This document shows, in pieces, positions 51,814 through 61,580 of a stretch of 64,000 nt of DNA. The DNA lies in assembly GCF_002211105.1 (NCBI RefSeq), contig NZ_JPUA01000003.1, positions 1-64,000 of the forward strand, in the 5' to 3' direction. The notes under the pieces were generated by a model. It ran no database searches and had not been told where the DNA came from. It was given only the letters and a program-made list of their open reading frames with translations. The stretch is from Halomonas campaniensis. GTDB lineage: Bacteria; Pseudomonadota; Gammaproteobacteria; Pseudomonadales; Halomonadaceae. The first letter of the stretch is position 1. Each line of letters begins with the position of its first letter. A program made the translations under genes and the position numbers.

Positions 51814-53373
51814 CTAGTCGTTAATCGGCGTTACCGTCGCACCCCGATCTCCGTATACCGCTATGCCACCGCGTCCTGTGTGCTTGATGAAATACATACT
51901 TTTATCGGCCGCATCAATAAGCTCATCCGCACTGCCAAATCCACCGTCATCCAAACAGGCGATACCGATGGAGACGGATACATGAATGGGATCCTGATCA
52001 TCGTGAGCCATCGGTGTTTTTTCCAGACGCTGGGCAATTCGTTTGGCGAATACCTGGGCTGACTGGGCATCTTCATCCGGCAAAACGACCAGAAACTCTT
52101 CGCCACCCCAGCGCCCCGCAAGGTCACCGTCACGAACGAGCGACTGTAGCGTTTTGCCAAATTTTTGCAGCACATTGTCGCCCATTTGGTGGCCGTATTG
52201 ATCGTTTAGCTTCTTAAAGTGGTCAAGATCAATAAACACTACGGACATGATGCGGGACTGTTGCTGGCACAGGACAAAGCGCTTGTGCATCTGCTCTTCC
52301 AGCCAGGATCGGTTGGCAAGTCCGGTGAGTACGTCTGTTCGTGAGCGCTCTTCCAACTCATCTTGCCGCTGGCGGAGTGAGGCGAGCTCCACCTGGTGGG
52401 TATCCAGGCGCGCTTTGAGCTGTAGCGTTTGTTGAAACAGCAGTTGCTGAGCCTCAGCCAGTAGCGATTCGTTATTCTGTAAAGGGGGAGCCGTCATCTG
52501 CAGCATGTCGGCCAGTGCTGGCAACTGCTCCTGAATATTCTCCAGCAACTGCCGTAAAGAGATCGTTTGGGCGCTCTGGTAGGTTTCAAACTCCCGCACC
52601 ACGGCGACGAGCGATTGCGCTGGGTGGGACGAGAGCCAGGCATCGGCAATGGGGCCAGATAGCTGAACGCACAGCTTGTCAGGGGTGGTAATGTCGTATT
52701 CGCCGTGACTGTCGCAGATTCGCTGTGCCAGTGGCGTCGGGACTCCCCACTTGGCGGCAAGCCAGGCGCCTACCTGGGAGTGATCACAGCCAAAGAGCCG
52801 CTGTTCCGACTCCGATAGCTGCCGATGAGAGAGTGCGATTTCTGTATATAGATTGTTGCTCTCTTTAGGGTAGGTCGCCCGTAATGCCATGATGCCAATG
52901 TCCTGGAGCAAGGCGGCCGTAAACACGGGCCCCGCCATGTCGGGGCAGAGATAGACGGCAAGATGCCGTGCTGCTAACGAGGCAATGATGGAGCGCATCC
53001 ATACACGCTGGTAATGAACGTCAATGCCCCGGTTTTGAAGCAGGCTGAAACTCATTACCGCTGCTAACGTGGTGTCTAACCCCAGGCGGGCCGCTGCTTC
53101 CTGGCAGGCGTATACCTTTGTATGGCTACGCGAGAAAAAGGCGCTGTTGGCAAGGGTAATGATCCGCATGGTCAAGGCGGGATCACGCTCTATCGCATTG
53201 GCGTACTCGTTTACTGACGGGTGCTCAGTCCGGGCTATTTTCAAGATGTTGATAGCGACCGATGGCAGACTGGGAAGAGTCGGGCAGTTAATTAGATCTG
53301 CTACCAAAAATGGCGGTAATTCAGTCGATAAGACCAAGTCTTTCGAATTATCACTTGCCTGGATGGCCTGCAT
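51814..53373 (-). CDS. HDOD-GGDEF diguanylate cyclase
   Basis: A protein of 519 residues. Residues 20-220 form an HDOD domain (LPSLPSVAINILKIARTEHP, LTMRIITLANSAFFSRSHTK, AALLQDIGIMALRATYP). A coiled coil (LQLKARLDTHQVELASLRQR) leads to a GGDEF domain with active motif WGGEEF and I-site RDGD five residues before it. It should make cyclic di-GMP with feedback inhibition. No membrane segment. Nothing in the context shows its signal. Confidence 0.88.
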   Translation of the reverse strand: MQAIQASDNSKDLVLSTELPPFLVADLINCPTLPSLPSVAINILKIARTEHPSVNEYANAIERDPALTMRIITLANSAFFSRSHTKVYACQEAAARLGLDTTLAAVMSFSLLQNRGIDVHYQRVWMRSIIASLAARHLAVYLCPDMAGPVFTAALLQDIGIMALRATYPKESNNLYTEIALSHRQLSESEQRLFGCDHSQVGAWLAAKWGVPTPLAQRICDSHGEYDITTPDKLCVQLSGPIADAWLSSHPAQSLVAVVREFETYQSAQTISLRQLLENIQEQLPALADMLQMTAPPLQNNESLLAEAQQLLFQQTLQLKARLDTHQVELASLRQRQDELEERSRTDVLTGLANRSWLEEQMHKRFVLCQQQSRIMSVVFIDLDHFKKLNDQYGHQMGDNVLQKFGKTLQSLVRDGDLAGRWGGEEFLVVLPDEDAQSAQVFAKRIAQRLEKTPMAHDDQDPIHVSVSIGIACLDDGGFGSADELIDAADKSMYFIKHTGRGGIAVYGDRGATVTPIND

Positions 53374-53728
53374 TATTCTCTCCTGGCTCTCGTTGGCTCG
53401 CAGCAGCCCAGCCTCAACTTTTCCATGTCACTTGCCACCTTAGGCAGTGATAATAGAATTCATTCGTTTGTATTAAACCATTTTAGGCGACTAGCTGGTT
53501 AAATACCTACACATAAATGCCTGCAACGTTACAGAACTACAGTCAAAAAATACGCTAAGCCACGCTGTTATGTAAGATATTTCTTCGAATTTGGCTATTG
53601 GTCATTCGCCAGGCTGTGCGACTAAAGGGTAAATCATTCTCCCTTTTTTTATTTCCATACAACTACCATACTAGTCATATCAGTTGTGGCTGCTACCGCC
53701 ACGAACTTCGCTATCAGGATCAGGCGCA
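53374..53728. promoter_or_regulatory. Divergent promoter region with a possible GntR operator
   Basis: ACAACT and AGTTGT (about 53660-53688) flank CCATACTAGTCATAT, a symmetric element centred on ACTAGT, 40-70 bp before the GntR gene. It could be the autoregulatory operator. Otherwise AT-rich with no gene. Confidence 0.35.
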
Positions 53729-54460
53729 ATGCACACAACCTTACAATCGCTATGGCAGGAAACCCGCGATGGAGAATCGGTACGCCAACGGCTATTTCAT
53801 GTGCTGAGGCAGTCGATTATCCAGATGGTGCTGGCGCCGGGGCAGGCGCTATCGGAGAAGGAGATTGCGAATTTGTTTACCGTCAGTCGCCAACCTGTGC
53901 GAGAAGCATTTATTCGCCTTTCTGAGTCAGGTTTGGTGGAGGTTCGGCCCCAAAGAGGCACCTATGTGGTGCGCATTTCGCGCCAAGCGGTGTTGGAGGC
54001 ACGATTTATTCGTGAGTCTCTAGAAGTTGCCATTGCTTTAGAGGCAGCTAAACGCACGCTCCCATCGAGCATTTTGATGGAATTAAACGAACTGATTGAG
54101 CGCCAGCGCAGCTGCATTGAGCGGCAAGATCATGACCGTTTTTTCTTTCTTGATGAGATGTTCCATCGCACCTTGGCAATCTCTACGGGGCAAACCATGG
54201 CATGGAACGTGATTGAAGATGTTAAAGCACAGTTGGATAGGGTGCGGTATTTGAGTATTCCTGATTCCACACCCATCCCCAAACTGGCAGATCAACATCA
54301 GGCCATAGTGGACGCGATATCTGCTGGGGATACTGAGGCGGCGGAGCAGGCAATGAGTATTCACCAGCGTGAAATACTTCATTCGCTACCTGAACTAGAG
54401 CGCCGCTTTCCAGAATTGTTTGAAAATGTGGGCATCGATGCTCATGCGCTATCTATATAA
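53729..54460 (+). CDS. GntR/FadR-family regulator of the sugar-acid locus
   Basis: A protein of 243 residues. The winged helix (LRQSIIQMVLAPGQALSEKE, IANLFTVSRQPVREAFIRLS, VRPQRGTYVVRIS) is followed by an FCD all-helical ligand domain whose metal-binding pattern includes D in FFFLDEMFHRTL and H in DQHQAIVDAI. Family members such as UxuR and ExuR bind sugar acids. It stands in front of the TRAP/ManD genes, so it likely represses them until the substrate or an intermediate binds. Confidence 0.85.
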   Translation: MHTTLQSLWQETRDGESVRQRLFHVLRQSIIQMVLAPGQALSEKEIANLFTVSRQPVREAFIRLSESGLVEVRPQRGTYVVRISRQAVLEARFIRESLEVAIALEAAKRTLPSSILMELNELIERQRSCIERQDHDRFFFLDEMFHRTLAISTGQTMAWNVIEDVKAQLDRVRYLSIPDSTPIPKLADQHQAIVDAISAGDTEAAEQAMSIHQREILHSLPELERRFPELFENVGIDAHALSI

Positions 54461-54567
54461 AACCCGCTAGACAACAACACAAAAGCAACATAGGCCGCAT
54501 TACGAAGGATCAGCCTGAACTGGCTGGTGAATTATCAATAATAAATGAATGCCTTTAGGAGCCTGAA

Positions 54568-55527
54568 ATGAAACTCACAAAATTACTTCCTGCTGTTGCA
54601 CTGGTCGTTGCAAGCCATTCGGCCCATGCCGCTTACCAGCTTAATGTCTCAATAGCGTTGAGCCCTCAAGACCCCATCGCCCAGGCAATGGAGAGCGCTA
54701 AACAGGCAATAGAGGAGCGTTCAGAGGGGGAACTGACCATTCAAATTTTCCCCAACAGCCAGCTTGGTTCTGACGAAGACGTGATCGAACAAATTCGTAG
54801 TGGTGCCAATATCGCTATCTTAGTCGATGCGGGGCGTTTGTCGGAGTATCAACCCGAGCTGGGTATCTTGAGTGCCCCTTATTTAGTCGAAGACCATCGC
54901 GACTATAGCCAAATCACAACATCTCCACTTTATCTGGATTGGGTCGAGGGTCTTGCAGAATCAAGTGGGCTACGACTGCTCAACTATAACTGGTTTCAGG
55001 GGTCACGGCAGATGCTGACCCAAAATGAAGTAAACACACCTGAGGATTTAAATGGTGTGCGGGTGCGCACTATCAACTCCCCTGTATGGGTGAAAACCAT
55101 TGAAGCCATGGGTGCCACTCCGACGCCGCTGCCTTGGTCAGAAGTTTACTCAGCGCTACAGCTAGGTTCGATTGATGGAGCCGAAGCGCAGCTAACCGCT
55201 GCTGAAGGTCAAAACTTACATGAAGTCATTACTCACGTGGCGCTAACCAATCACATTCATTTGATGACCGGTATTGCGACTTCCGAGCAGTGGTACCAGG
55301 CGTTACCTGATGAGTTGCGCTCAATTCTCGATGAAGAACTGATCAATGCTGGCGATGCTGCTAGCCAAGCGACGTCAGACGCCCAAGCTTCGGTGCGCGA
55401 GCGGATGGAAGCGGCAGGCGTTACGTTTTCTGAAGTGGATATGGAAGTATTCCGCGACCGAGTGGGCAGCGTCTATGAAGAGCTAGGTTACGACCAGTAC
55501 CGTGATCAATTGCTTTCTTCAGAGTGA
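54568..55527 (+). CDS. TRAP transporter substrate-binding protein DctP (first set)
   Basis: A protein of 319 residues. Signal peptide MKLTKLLPAVALVVASHSAH then A. DctP-family features: QAMESAKQAIEERSEGELTI, FPNSQLGSDEDVIEQIRSGA, SRQMLTQNEVNTPEDLNGVR with the conserved Arg in VRVRTINSPVW that clamps the ligand carboxylate, and EVYSALQLGSIDGAEAQ. Binds an organic acid in the periplasm. AGGAG precedes the ATG by 8 bp. Confidence 0.9.
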   Translation: MKLTKLLPAVALVVASHSAHAAYQLNVSIALSPQDPIAQAMESAKQAIEERSEGELTIQIFPNSQLGSDEDVIEQIRSGANIAILVDAGRLSEYQPELGILSAPYLVEDHRDYSQITTSPLYLDWVEGLAESSGLRLLNYNWFQGSRQMLTQNEVNTPEDLNGVRVRTINSPVWVKTIEAMGATPTPLPWSEVYSALQLGSIDGAEAQLTAAEGQNLHEVITHVALTNHIHLMTGIATSEQWYQALPDELRSILDEELINAGDAASQATSDAQASVRERMEAAGVTFSEVDMEVFRDRVGSVYEELGYDQYRDQLLSSE

Positions 55528-55532
55528 GTATC

Positions 55533-55560
55533 AGCCCTCTGCCTGCTAGGGCAGGGGGCT
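55533..55560 (+). other. Hairpin between dctP and dctQ (first set)
   Basis: AGCCCTCTGCC (55533-55543) pairs with GGCAGGGGGCT (55550-55560) with one G-T pair, followed by TCAGCCTTTTG. It could end part of the transcripts and raise the binding protein above the permease. A smaller hairpin, CCCC/GGGG at 55600-55612, abuts the dctQ ribosome binding site. Confidence 0.6.
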
Positions 55561-55624
55561 TCAGCCTTTTGTCTTTTGCTATTACTTAACTGTCCAAATC
55601 CCCTTTTAGGGGGAGGAACGCTGT

Positions 55625-56119
55625 ATGTGGCATTGGTACGATAAAGGTGAGGAGTGGTTGGCTATTATGCTACTCGGTGGCACCTCTCTCACCATGTTTG
55701 TTAGCTCGACGGCTAGAGCAATAGGAAATCCTTTTGCAGGGGGTGCTGAGCTTGCGCAATTTCTGTTTATTTGGACTGCTGTATTAGGTGCTGATATTAC
55801 CCTGCGCCAGGGGGGGCAGGTGCGAATCGATGCGCTTGTCATTCGTTTACCTATTAAATGGCAGCTTCTTATTACCAGTTTGTGCATTGGAATGATGATG
55901 CTATTTCTGGCTCTTTTAATCTGGTATGGCTTTGTTTTAGCGGCTTCAAACTGGCAGCGCCCCATGGGAGTGGCAGGACTTAGCTATGGGTATATCACAC
56001 TTGCGCTTCCTGTCGGAGCATTATTAATGATGCTTTCGCTAGTGCGGCGATTGTTCACAAATGGCGTTATCGGGAGTTTGGTTGCTGACGATGACGAGAT
56101 TGTGGAGGAGGCGCTATGA
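55625..56119 (+). CDS. TRAP transporter small permease DctQ (first set)
   Basis: A protein of 164 residues with four membrane helices, e.g. WLAIMLLGGTSLTMFVSSTA, LITSLCIGMMMLFLALLIWY, and the DctQ motif GGAELAQFLFIWTAVLGADI. GGAGG lies 8 bp before the ATG. The stop overlaps the dctM start by 4 bp. Confidence 0.88.
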   Translation: MWHWYDKGEEWLAIMLLGGTSLTMFVSSTARAIGNPFAGGAELAQFLFIWTAVLGADITLRQGGQVRIDALVIRLPIKWQLLITSLCIGMMMLFLALLIWYGFVLAASNWQRPMGVAGLSYGYITLALPVGALLMMLSLVRRLFTNGVIGSLVADDDEIVEEAL

Positions 56120-57405
56120 CGGCAGCTTTGTTATTAGGATTCGGCCTGCTTCTTATGGCGATAGGGATGCCCGTTGCCTTTGCTATCGGAATTGCGGGTT
56201 TCTCCTATTTTTTATTGCCCGAAACATTCTTACCGACGAGCATTGCCGTCCAGCGCATTGTGTCTTCGACACAATCATTTCCACTATTAGCTGTGCCGTT
56301 GTTTATTTTTATCGGCCACCTAATGAACGCCAGCGGTATTACTCCCCGCTTGGTGCACCTTTCTACGCTTTTAGCTGGGTGGATGAGCGGAGGTTTAGCC
56401 CAGGCAAGTATCGTGCTGAGCACCCTAATGGGCGGGGTTTCCGGTTCTGCCGTGGCCGATGCCGCAATGCAATCCAGGGTGCTGGGAAAAAGCATGATTA
56501 AGGGCGGCTACTCCGCGGGGTTTACTGGTGCGGTGCTCTCTATTGGAGGGCTAATCACTGCAACCATTCCGCCAAGTATCGGCTTGATTCTCTATGGCTA
56601 TCTGGGCGAAGTTTCGATAGGACGGCTGTTTATCGCAGGCCTCGTGCCGGGTTTTTTGCTAATGGTAGCGCTCATGGTGACGACTTACATCATGGCCAAA
56701 CGGCGGGGCTATCAGCCGGTAAGAGAGCGGCTACCCACTGGCCGTGAAGTGCTGAAGGCCCTGCGTGGCAGTATCTGGGCAATTCTCTTCCCCGTATGGC
56801 TCTTGGTAGGGATTCGCTATGGACTTTTTACCCCCTCTGAAGCGGGTGCTTTTGCGGTTGCATACGCCTTGTTGGTGGGCTGCGTAATACACCGAGAAAT
56901 GGGTGTTAAAGAGATACTTAATGCCATGCGTGCCAGCGTAAGGGATATTGGCATGATAATGCTGATTATTATGTTCTCAGGCATTATCGGTTATGTCGTC
57001 TCTTTTGAAAGGGTGCCGCAAACAATAGCAGAGCTAACACTCGGCGTATTCTCTAGTCATATAACACTGTTGCTGGCAGTTTCCGTCATACTTGTTTTTC
57101 TAGGCATGCTGTTAGAAGCCACGGTTGTCGTCATGTTGTTAACCCCCATCTTGGTACCCGTGATTAAAGCCGCGGGTGTTGATCCTGTTCATTTTGGGCT
57201 GTTAATGATGACGCTGGTTACCTTTGGTGGCATGACGCCTCCCGTGGGGATTTCTATGTATACAGTATGTGGCATTTTACGGTGCTCTTTTTATGACTAT
57301 AGTCGTGAGTTACTGCCGTTTGCTTTAGCGGTATTGGTTGTGGTGCTGGGCATTCTCTTCTTTCCCAATATCGTACTGTTTTTGCCTAACTTACTGCTTG
57401 GCTAA
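56116..57405 (+). CDS. TRAP transporter large permease DctM (first set)
   Basis: A protein of 429 residues with about 12 hydrophobic segments. DctM signature stretches: LVHLSTLLAGWMSGGLAQAS, LMGGVSGSAVADAAMQSRVL, ITATIPPSIGLILYGYLGEV, SIGRLFIAGLVPG, and MMTLVTFGGMTPPVGISMY. It uses the sodium gradient to move the acid across the inner membrane together with DctQ. Confidence 0.93.
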   Translation: MTAALLLGFGLLLMAIGMPVAFAIGIAGFSYFLLPETFLPTSIAVQRIVSSTQSFPLLAVPLFIFIGHLMNASGITPRLVHLSTLLAGWMSGGLAQASIVLSTLMGGVSGSAVADAAMQSRVLGKSMIKGGYSAGFTGAVLSIGGLITATIPPSIGLILYGYLGEVSIGRLFIAGLVPGFLLMVALMVTTYIMAKRRGYQPVRERLPTGREVLKALRGSIWAILFPVWLLVGIRYGLFTPSEAGAFAVAYALLVGCVIHREMGVKEILNAMRASVRDIGMIMLIIMFSGIIGYVVSFERVPQTIAELTLGVFSSHITLLLAVSVILVFLGMLLEATVVVMLLTPILVPVIKAAGVDPVHFGLLMMTLVTFGGMTPPVGISMYTVCGILRCSFYDYSRELLPFALAVLVVVLGILFFPNIVLFLPNLLLG

Positions 57406-57441
57406 ATCTACCTATAACACTCTTATAATGAAGGAGTAATG

Positions 57442-57582
57442 ATGAAGGTTGATAATAGTGTTGAGTTAATGGGTAAAGCATTCCTGTTAGAAAATGAAGT
57501 GGCCCATCGGCTTTATCATAACGGCGAGATGATTCGGGCGGCGTGTTACCACAAAGTGCAGCGCTACCTATTTGAGCGTTAA
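57442..57582 (+). CDS. 46-residue unknown protein in the sugar-acid operon
   Basis: A protein of 46 residues, MKVDNSVELMGKAFLLENEV followed by AHRLYHNGEMIRAACYHKVQ and RYLFER. AAGGAG at 57431-57436 lies 5 bp before this ATG (another ATG is at 57439). It starts 36 bp after dctM and ends 30 bp before manD on the same strand, with a good ribosome binding site, so it is probably translated. Predicted two helices, with His, Cys and Tyr residues. No family recognised. Confidence 0.6.
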   Translation: MKVDNSVELMGKAFLLENEVAHRLYHNGEMIRAACYHKVQRYLFER

Positions 57583-57612
57583 CTTCTTTTTACTTCTTGT
57601 GATGGATTTCTC

Positions 57613-58824
57613 ATGATTATTAGCGATGCATATTTAATCGTAACGTCCCCAGGCCGCAACTTTGTCACACTGAAAATTGTTACCGAATCAGGCGTGTATG
57701 GGATCGGCGATGCCACATTAAACGGCCGCGAACTGTCGGTGGTCGCCTACCTGGAAGAGCATGTATTACCAACACTGATTGGGCGTGATGCTAGCCGCAT
57801 TGAAGATATCTGGCACTACCTTTATCGCGGCGCTTACTGGCGGCGAGGCCCAGTAACGATGACGGCTATTGCGGCAGTCGACGTAGCCCTATGGGATATC
57901 AAAGCGAAGGTTGCGGGCATGCCTCTGTATCAACTGTTGGGTGGCAAGAGCCGTGACCGAGTGATGGTGTATGGCCATGCAACGGGGCGAGATATTGAAG
58001 CGTGCCTGGAAGAGGTCGCCCGCCACGTGGATGAGGGCTACAAAGCCGTGCGCGTTCAGGCGGGTGTGCCAGGCATTGCCAGTATTTATGGTGTCGCCAA
58101 AAAAGAGGGTGAGCCCTATGAACCTGCAGATTCTGATTTGCCCGCAGAGCATGTGTGGAGTACCAGCAAATACTTGAATCATGTACCCAAGCTGTTTGCC
58201 GCCGTGCGTGAACGCTTTGGTGATGATTTACACGTGCTACATGATGTTCATCACCGCCTGACGCCCATTGAGGCCGCCCGCTTAGGCAAAGAAGTTGAGC
58301 CCTATCATCTATTTTGGCTTGAAGACTGTGTACCGGCTGAGAATCAGGAGGCGTTTGGTCTTATCCGCCAGCACACCACCACGCCATTGGCGGTGGGCGA
58401 AGTCTTTAACAGCCTGTATGACGCCAAAGCGCTAATTGAAAATCAGTGGATCGACTATATCCGCGCCACCCTAACCCATGCCGGGGGGATCACCCATGTA
58501 CGCCGCATCGCCGATTTAGCGGGTCTTTATCACGTGCGTACCGGCTTCCACGGGCCAACGGATCTTTCGCCGGTGTGCCTGGGGGCGGCGATTCACTTTG
58601 ACACCTGGGTACCTAACTTCGGCATCCAGGAGTACATGCCGCATACCAGCGCTACTGACGAGGTATTCCCCCACGATTACCGCTTTGAAGATGGGCATTT
58701 CATTGTCGGTGAAAAGCCGGGGCATGGCGTCGATATCGATGAACAGTTAGCCAAGCAATACCCCTATAAGCGCGCCAGCCTGCCGGTGAACCGGTTGGAA
58801 GACGGCACCCTGTGGCACTGGTAA
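57613..58824 (+). CDS. manD: D-mannonate dehydratase, enolase superfamily (ManD/RspA)
   Basis: A protein of 403 residues, the usual size. Enolase-superfamily features: [55 protein letters not shown], metal ligands in [20 protein letters not shown] (D), [11 protein letters not shown] (E) and [14 protein letters not shown] (E), and the ManD-specific [18 protein letters not shown]. It dehydrates D-mannonate to 2-keto-3-deoxy-D-gluconate. The HDVHHR region matches the D-mannonate subgroup; efficiency cannot be judged. Confidence 0.9.
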   Translation: MIISDAYLIVTSPGRNFVTLKIVTESGVYGIGDATLNGRELSVVAYLEEHVLPTLIGRDASRIEDIWHYLYRGAYWRRGPVTMTAIAAVDVALWDIKAKVAGMPLYQLLGGKSRDRVMVYGHATGRDIEACLEEVARHVDEGYKAVRVQAGVPGIASIYGVAKKEGEPYEPADSDLPAEHVWSTSKYLNHVPKLFAAVRERFGDDLHVLHDVHHRLTPIEAARLGKEVEPYHLFWLEDCVPAENQEAFGLIRQHTTTPLAVGEVFNSLYDAKALIENQWIDYIRATLTHAGGITHVRRIADLAGLYHVRTGFHGPTDLSPVCLGAAIHFDTWVPNFGIQEYMPHTSATDEVFPHDYRFEDGHFIVGEKPGHGVDIDEQLAKQYPYKRASLPVNRLEDGTLWHW

Positions 58825-58838
58825 GGAGAGTTTCATCA

Positions 58839-59861
58839 ATGAAAGCATTTCAGGTCAAAGCGCCACACGACTACCAAGTGGCTGAGGTTGAAGTTCCTGA
58901 GGTTGCCAGCGGGGAGGTGCTTGTTCGAGTGGCCTTCGCCGGTATCTGCGGCTCGGATATGCATATTATCCATGGCGACAACGCCTTTGTGCGCTTTCCG
59001 CGCATCACCGGGCATGAGTTCGCCGGGGTAGTGGAAGCGATAGGGGAAGGGGTGGCTGACGTAGCTGCTGGGGATCGCGTATGTATTGACCCGGTCATCA
59101 GTTGCGGCACCTGCTACCCATGCCGCATTGGGCGCCCCAACGTGTGCAGTTCGCTTGAAGTGATCGGCGTGCATCGTAATGGTGGTTTTGAAGAGTTTGT
59201 GGCTGTCCCTGCGGCTAACGTACACCGCCTACCTGAACATATCGGGCTAGATGCTGCTGCCTTGGTTGAGCCTTACACCATTGCCGCCAACGTGCTTGAT
59301 CGCATGCAGCCACACCCGGGGGATCGGCTAATGATTCTGGGCGCTGGCGTTATTGGCATGACGATTCTACAGATGGCCCGGGCCAAGGGTATCGACGAGA
59401 TCATCGTCACTGACGTTATTAATGAGCGATTAGCGGCGGCAAAACAGCTTGGGGCAACGCAGGTATTGAATAGCCGCGAGCAGGACGTGGAAAAAGAGGT
59501 GCTTGCCTTAACTCAGGGTGAAGGCGTACCCCTGATTGCCGATGCGGCCTGCGTGCCAGCGCTGTTACCGCAAATGCTGCGTCTAGCGTCGCCAGCAGGG
59601 CGTATTGGGTTGCTGGGCTTTAGCGTTCAGCCCAGTGACCTTGTACAGCTGGAAGTCATTAAGAAAGAGCTGACCCTGGTCGGGTCGCGGCTCAACAACC
59701 GTAAGTTTCCGGAGGTGCTTGAGTTAATGGCAAGTGGGCAGTTGGATCCGTTGGCGTTAGTTAGCCATCGGCTGCCACTAAGTGACATGCCCAGCGCCAT
59801 TGAGATGCTTGATCACCGGCCAGAAGAGGCCCGTAAGGTACTGATTCAAATTAGTGCTTAA
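58839..59861 (+). CDS. RspB-like zinc alcohol dehydrogenase
   Basis: A protein of 340 residues of the medium-chain dehydrogenase family. Catalytic zinc site in VAFAGICGSDMHIIHGDN (Cys) and ITGHEFAGVVEAIGEG (His-Glu); structural zinc CGTCYPCRIGRPNVC; NAD fold LMILGAGVIGMTILQMA. It lies 14 bp after manD, the classic rspA-rspB order. Relatives oxidise L-gulonate to D-fructuronate, which would feed this pathway; the substrate is inferred from context. AAGGAG lies 10 bp before ATG 58839. Confidence 0.85.
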   Translation: MKAFQVKAPHDYQVAEVEVPEVASGEVLVRVAFAGICGSDMHIIHGDNAFVRFPRITGHEFAGVVEAIGEGVADVAAGDRVCIDPVISCGTCYPCRIGRPNVCSSLEVIGVHRNGGFEEFVAVPAANVHRLPEHIGLDAAALVEPYTIAANVLDRMQPHPGDRLMILGAGVIGMTILQMARAKGIDEIIVTDVINERLAAAKQLGATQVLNSREQDVEKEVLALTQGEGVPLIADAACVPALLPQMLRLASPAGRIGLLGFSVQPSDLVQLEVIKKELTLVGSRLNNRKFPEVLELMASGQLDPLALVSHRLPLSDMPSAIEMLDHRPEEARKVLIQISA

Positions 59862-59937
59862 GGGTAACCACGCCAACTCGCGCGCAACTAACAGCCGCAA
59901 TCAATAATTAACAACATCCGTGTGTAGGAGAAAGATA

Positions 59938-60906
59938 ATGATCAAACAACTTATCACCAGCGCTGTTATTGGGGCCGCCATGCTAGGTAGCCACTCATTA
60001 ATGGCGGCAGATTTCACCCTGCGTTTTGGCCATTTAGCCAATGAGCAGAATATTTGGCACCAGGCCGCCGAGAAGTTCAAAGAGGAGGTCGAAGCAAACT
60101 CTGACGGGCAGATTGAAGTACGCCTCTATCCCAGTGAGCAGCTTGGCAATGAAATGGACGTGATCAACAGTATCCAGCTGGGCACGGCGGATATGACCAT
60201 CACCGGTGAAAGCTTACAGAACTGGGCGCCGAAAGCCGCAATGATGGCGGTACCCTACGCCTTTAGAGATTCAGAACACCTGCATGCCGCCGTTAGCGGA
60301 GAAATCGGTGCTGAGATTGAAGCGCAAATCACTGAACGCACTAATCTGGTACCGCTGGCATGGTTTGAGCGAGGCCCACGTGAGTTGACCTCCAATCGTC
60401 CTATCCGCACGCCTGATGAGCTTGATGGGCTGCGTCTTCGTGTGCCTAACGTGCCGCTGTTTGTTGATACATGGCAAGCAATGGGGGCACGTCCAACCCC
60501 GATGGCGTTCAGCGAAGTATTCACCGCGCTTCAGCAAAACACCCTGGAAGGACAAGAAAACCCGCTTAGCCTGATTGAAAGCGCCAGTTTCAACGAGGTG
60601 CAGGATTACGTCAACATGACCGGGCATGTGCGCAGCTGGATCTATGTAGTGATTGGCCGTAATCAGTTGGAAAGTATGCCTGAAGAGCTCCAGCAGGTCG
60701 TTCGCGATGCTGCCCAGACGATGCAGGCATATGAAGCTGAGCTGTTCACTGAAGACCAGGCACGCCTTGAGCAAGCGTTACAGGAGCGTGGCATGGAGTT
60801 CGTGGAAGTAGATGTCGACGCCTTTGCAGAGAAAGCGCGTCCCGCTGTCCTTGAGGCTTTAACCGAAGAGCAGCGTGAACTCTTTGACGCTATCCAAGAC
60901 CTGTAA
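59938..60906 (+). CDS. TRAP transporter substrate-binding protein DctP (second set)
   Basis: A protein of 322 residues. Signal peptide MIKQLITSAVIGAAMLGSHS then LMA. Features: RFGHLANEQNIWHQAAEKFK, LYPSEQLGNEMDVINSIQLG, ERGPRELTSNRPIRTPDELD, the ligand-binding Arg in GLRLRVPNVPLF, and EVFTALQQNTLEGQENPLSL. It differs clearly from the first DctP, so the two bind different ligands or with different affinity. TAGGAG lies before ATG 59938. Confidence 0.9.
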   Translation: MIKQLITSAVIGAAMLGSHSLMAADFTLRFGHLANEQNIWHQAAEKFKEEVEANSDGQIEVRLYPSEQLGNEMDVINSIQLGTADMTITGESLQNWAPKAAMMAVPYAFRDSEHLHAAVSGEIGAEIEAQITERTNLVPLAWFERGPRELTSNRPIRTPDELDGLRLRVPNVPLFVDTWQAMGARPTPMAFSEVFTALQQNTLEGQENPLSLIESASFNEVQDYVNMTGHVRSWIYVVIGRNQLESMPEELQQVVRDAAQTMQAYEAELFTEDQARLEQALQERGMEFVEVDVDAFAEKARPAVLEALTEEQRELFDAIQDL

Positions 60907-60936
60907 GGTCGGATTTGTAGTCAATCGGTAATGACG

Positions 60937-60963
60937 ATGGGCTGGCACACGCCAGTCCATTTT
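60937..60963 (+). other. Hairpin between dctP and dctQ (second set)
   Basis: ATGGGCTGGC (60937-60946) pairs with GCCAGTCCAT (60951-60960) with one G-T pair, followed by TTTTC. It parallels the hairpin of the first TRAP set and may act as a partial terminator. Confidence 0.6.
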
Positions 60964-60999
60964 CTAAGGCACAAGCTGCTTGCCCATGAGGATACGGTT

Positions 61000-61578
61000 A
61001 TGAACTCGGATCAAAAAGCGCTTGAAAAGGAAGCGTTGGAGAGTCTGGTTTCAATGTCGGCGGTGCCGAAATTCAAAGGCCCTATCGGGCGCATGATTGG
61101 CTGGGGGGATAAGTGCTTTCTGACCTTAGCCGTCGTCGCGCTGGTGGCGATTGCCGTCACGGTGCTGCTGCAAATTTGTTCACGGCTATTTTTGCCGTTT
61201 TCGATAGCCTGGACTGAAGAACTCTCACGTTATTTATTTATTTATATGGTGGCACTATCCGTTGGTGTGGTGCTGCGACAGAACCGAAACATCAGCGTTG
61301 AGCTTTTCCATCACCTGCTGGGGCCACGCGTACAGGCGGCGGTTCAAGTGTTGCTCTGTGCACTGATTGGCTTGTTTGCCTTTTTGGTGCTGCCTTACGC
61401 TTGGCAGTATGCGCAAAACGGCGCTTGGCAAACCTCGCCAACGCTACATGTTCCCATGCTGTATATCTTTTTCTCAACGGTAGTCACCTTTGCGCTTCTC
61501 CTGGTTTACAGCTTGCTGGGGTGTCTTGAGGGAATTATCGCAATGTGTCGCTCCTCTGCCTCCCTTCAGGAGTCGTAA
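61000..61578 (+). CDS. TRAP transporter small permease DctQ (second set)
   Basis: A protein of 192 residues. A polar N-terminal extension of about 40 residues precedes four helices (LTLAVVALVAIAVTVLLQIC, LCALIGLFAFLVLPYAW) and the DctQ motif AWTEELSRYLFIYMVALSVG. ATG at 61000 has GAGG upstream; the frame from 60931 starts inside the hairpin. Confidence 0.87.
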   Translation: MNSDQKALEKEALESLVSMSAVPKFKGPIGRMIGWGDKCFLTLAVVALVAIAVTVLLQICSRLFLPFSIAWTEELSRYLFIYMVALSVGVVLRQNRNISVELFHHLLGPRVQAAVQVLLCALIGLFAFLVLPYAWQYAQNGAWQTSPTLHVPMLYIFFSTVVTFALLLVYSLLGCLEGIIAMCRSSASLQES

Positions 61579-61580
61579 GC

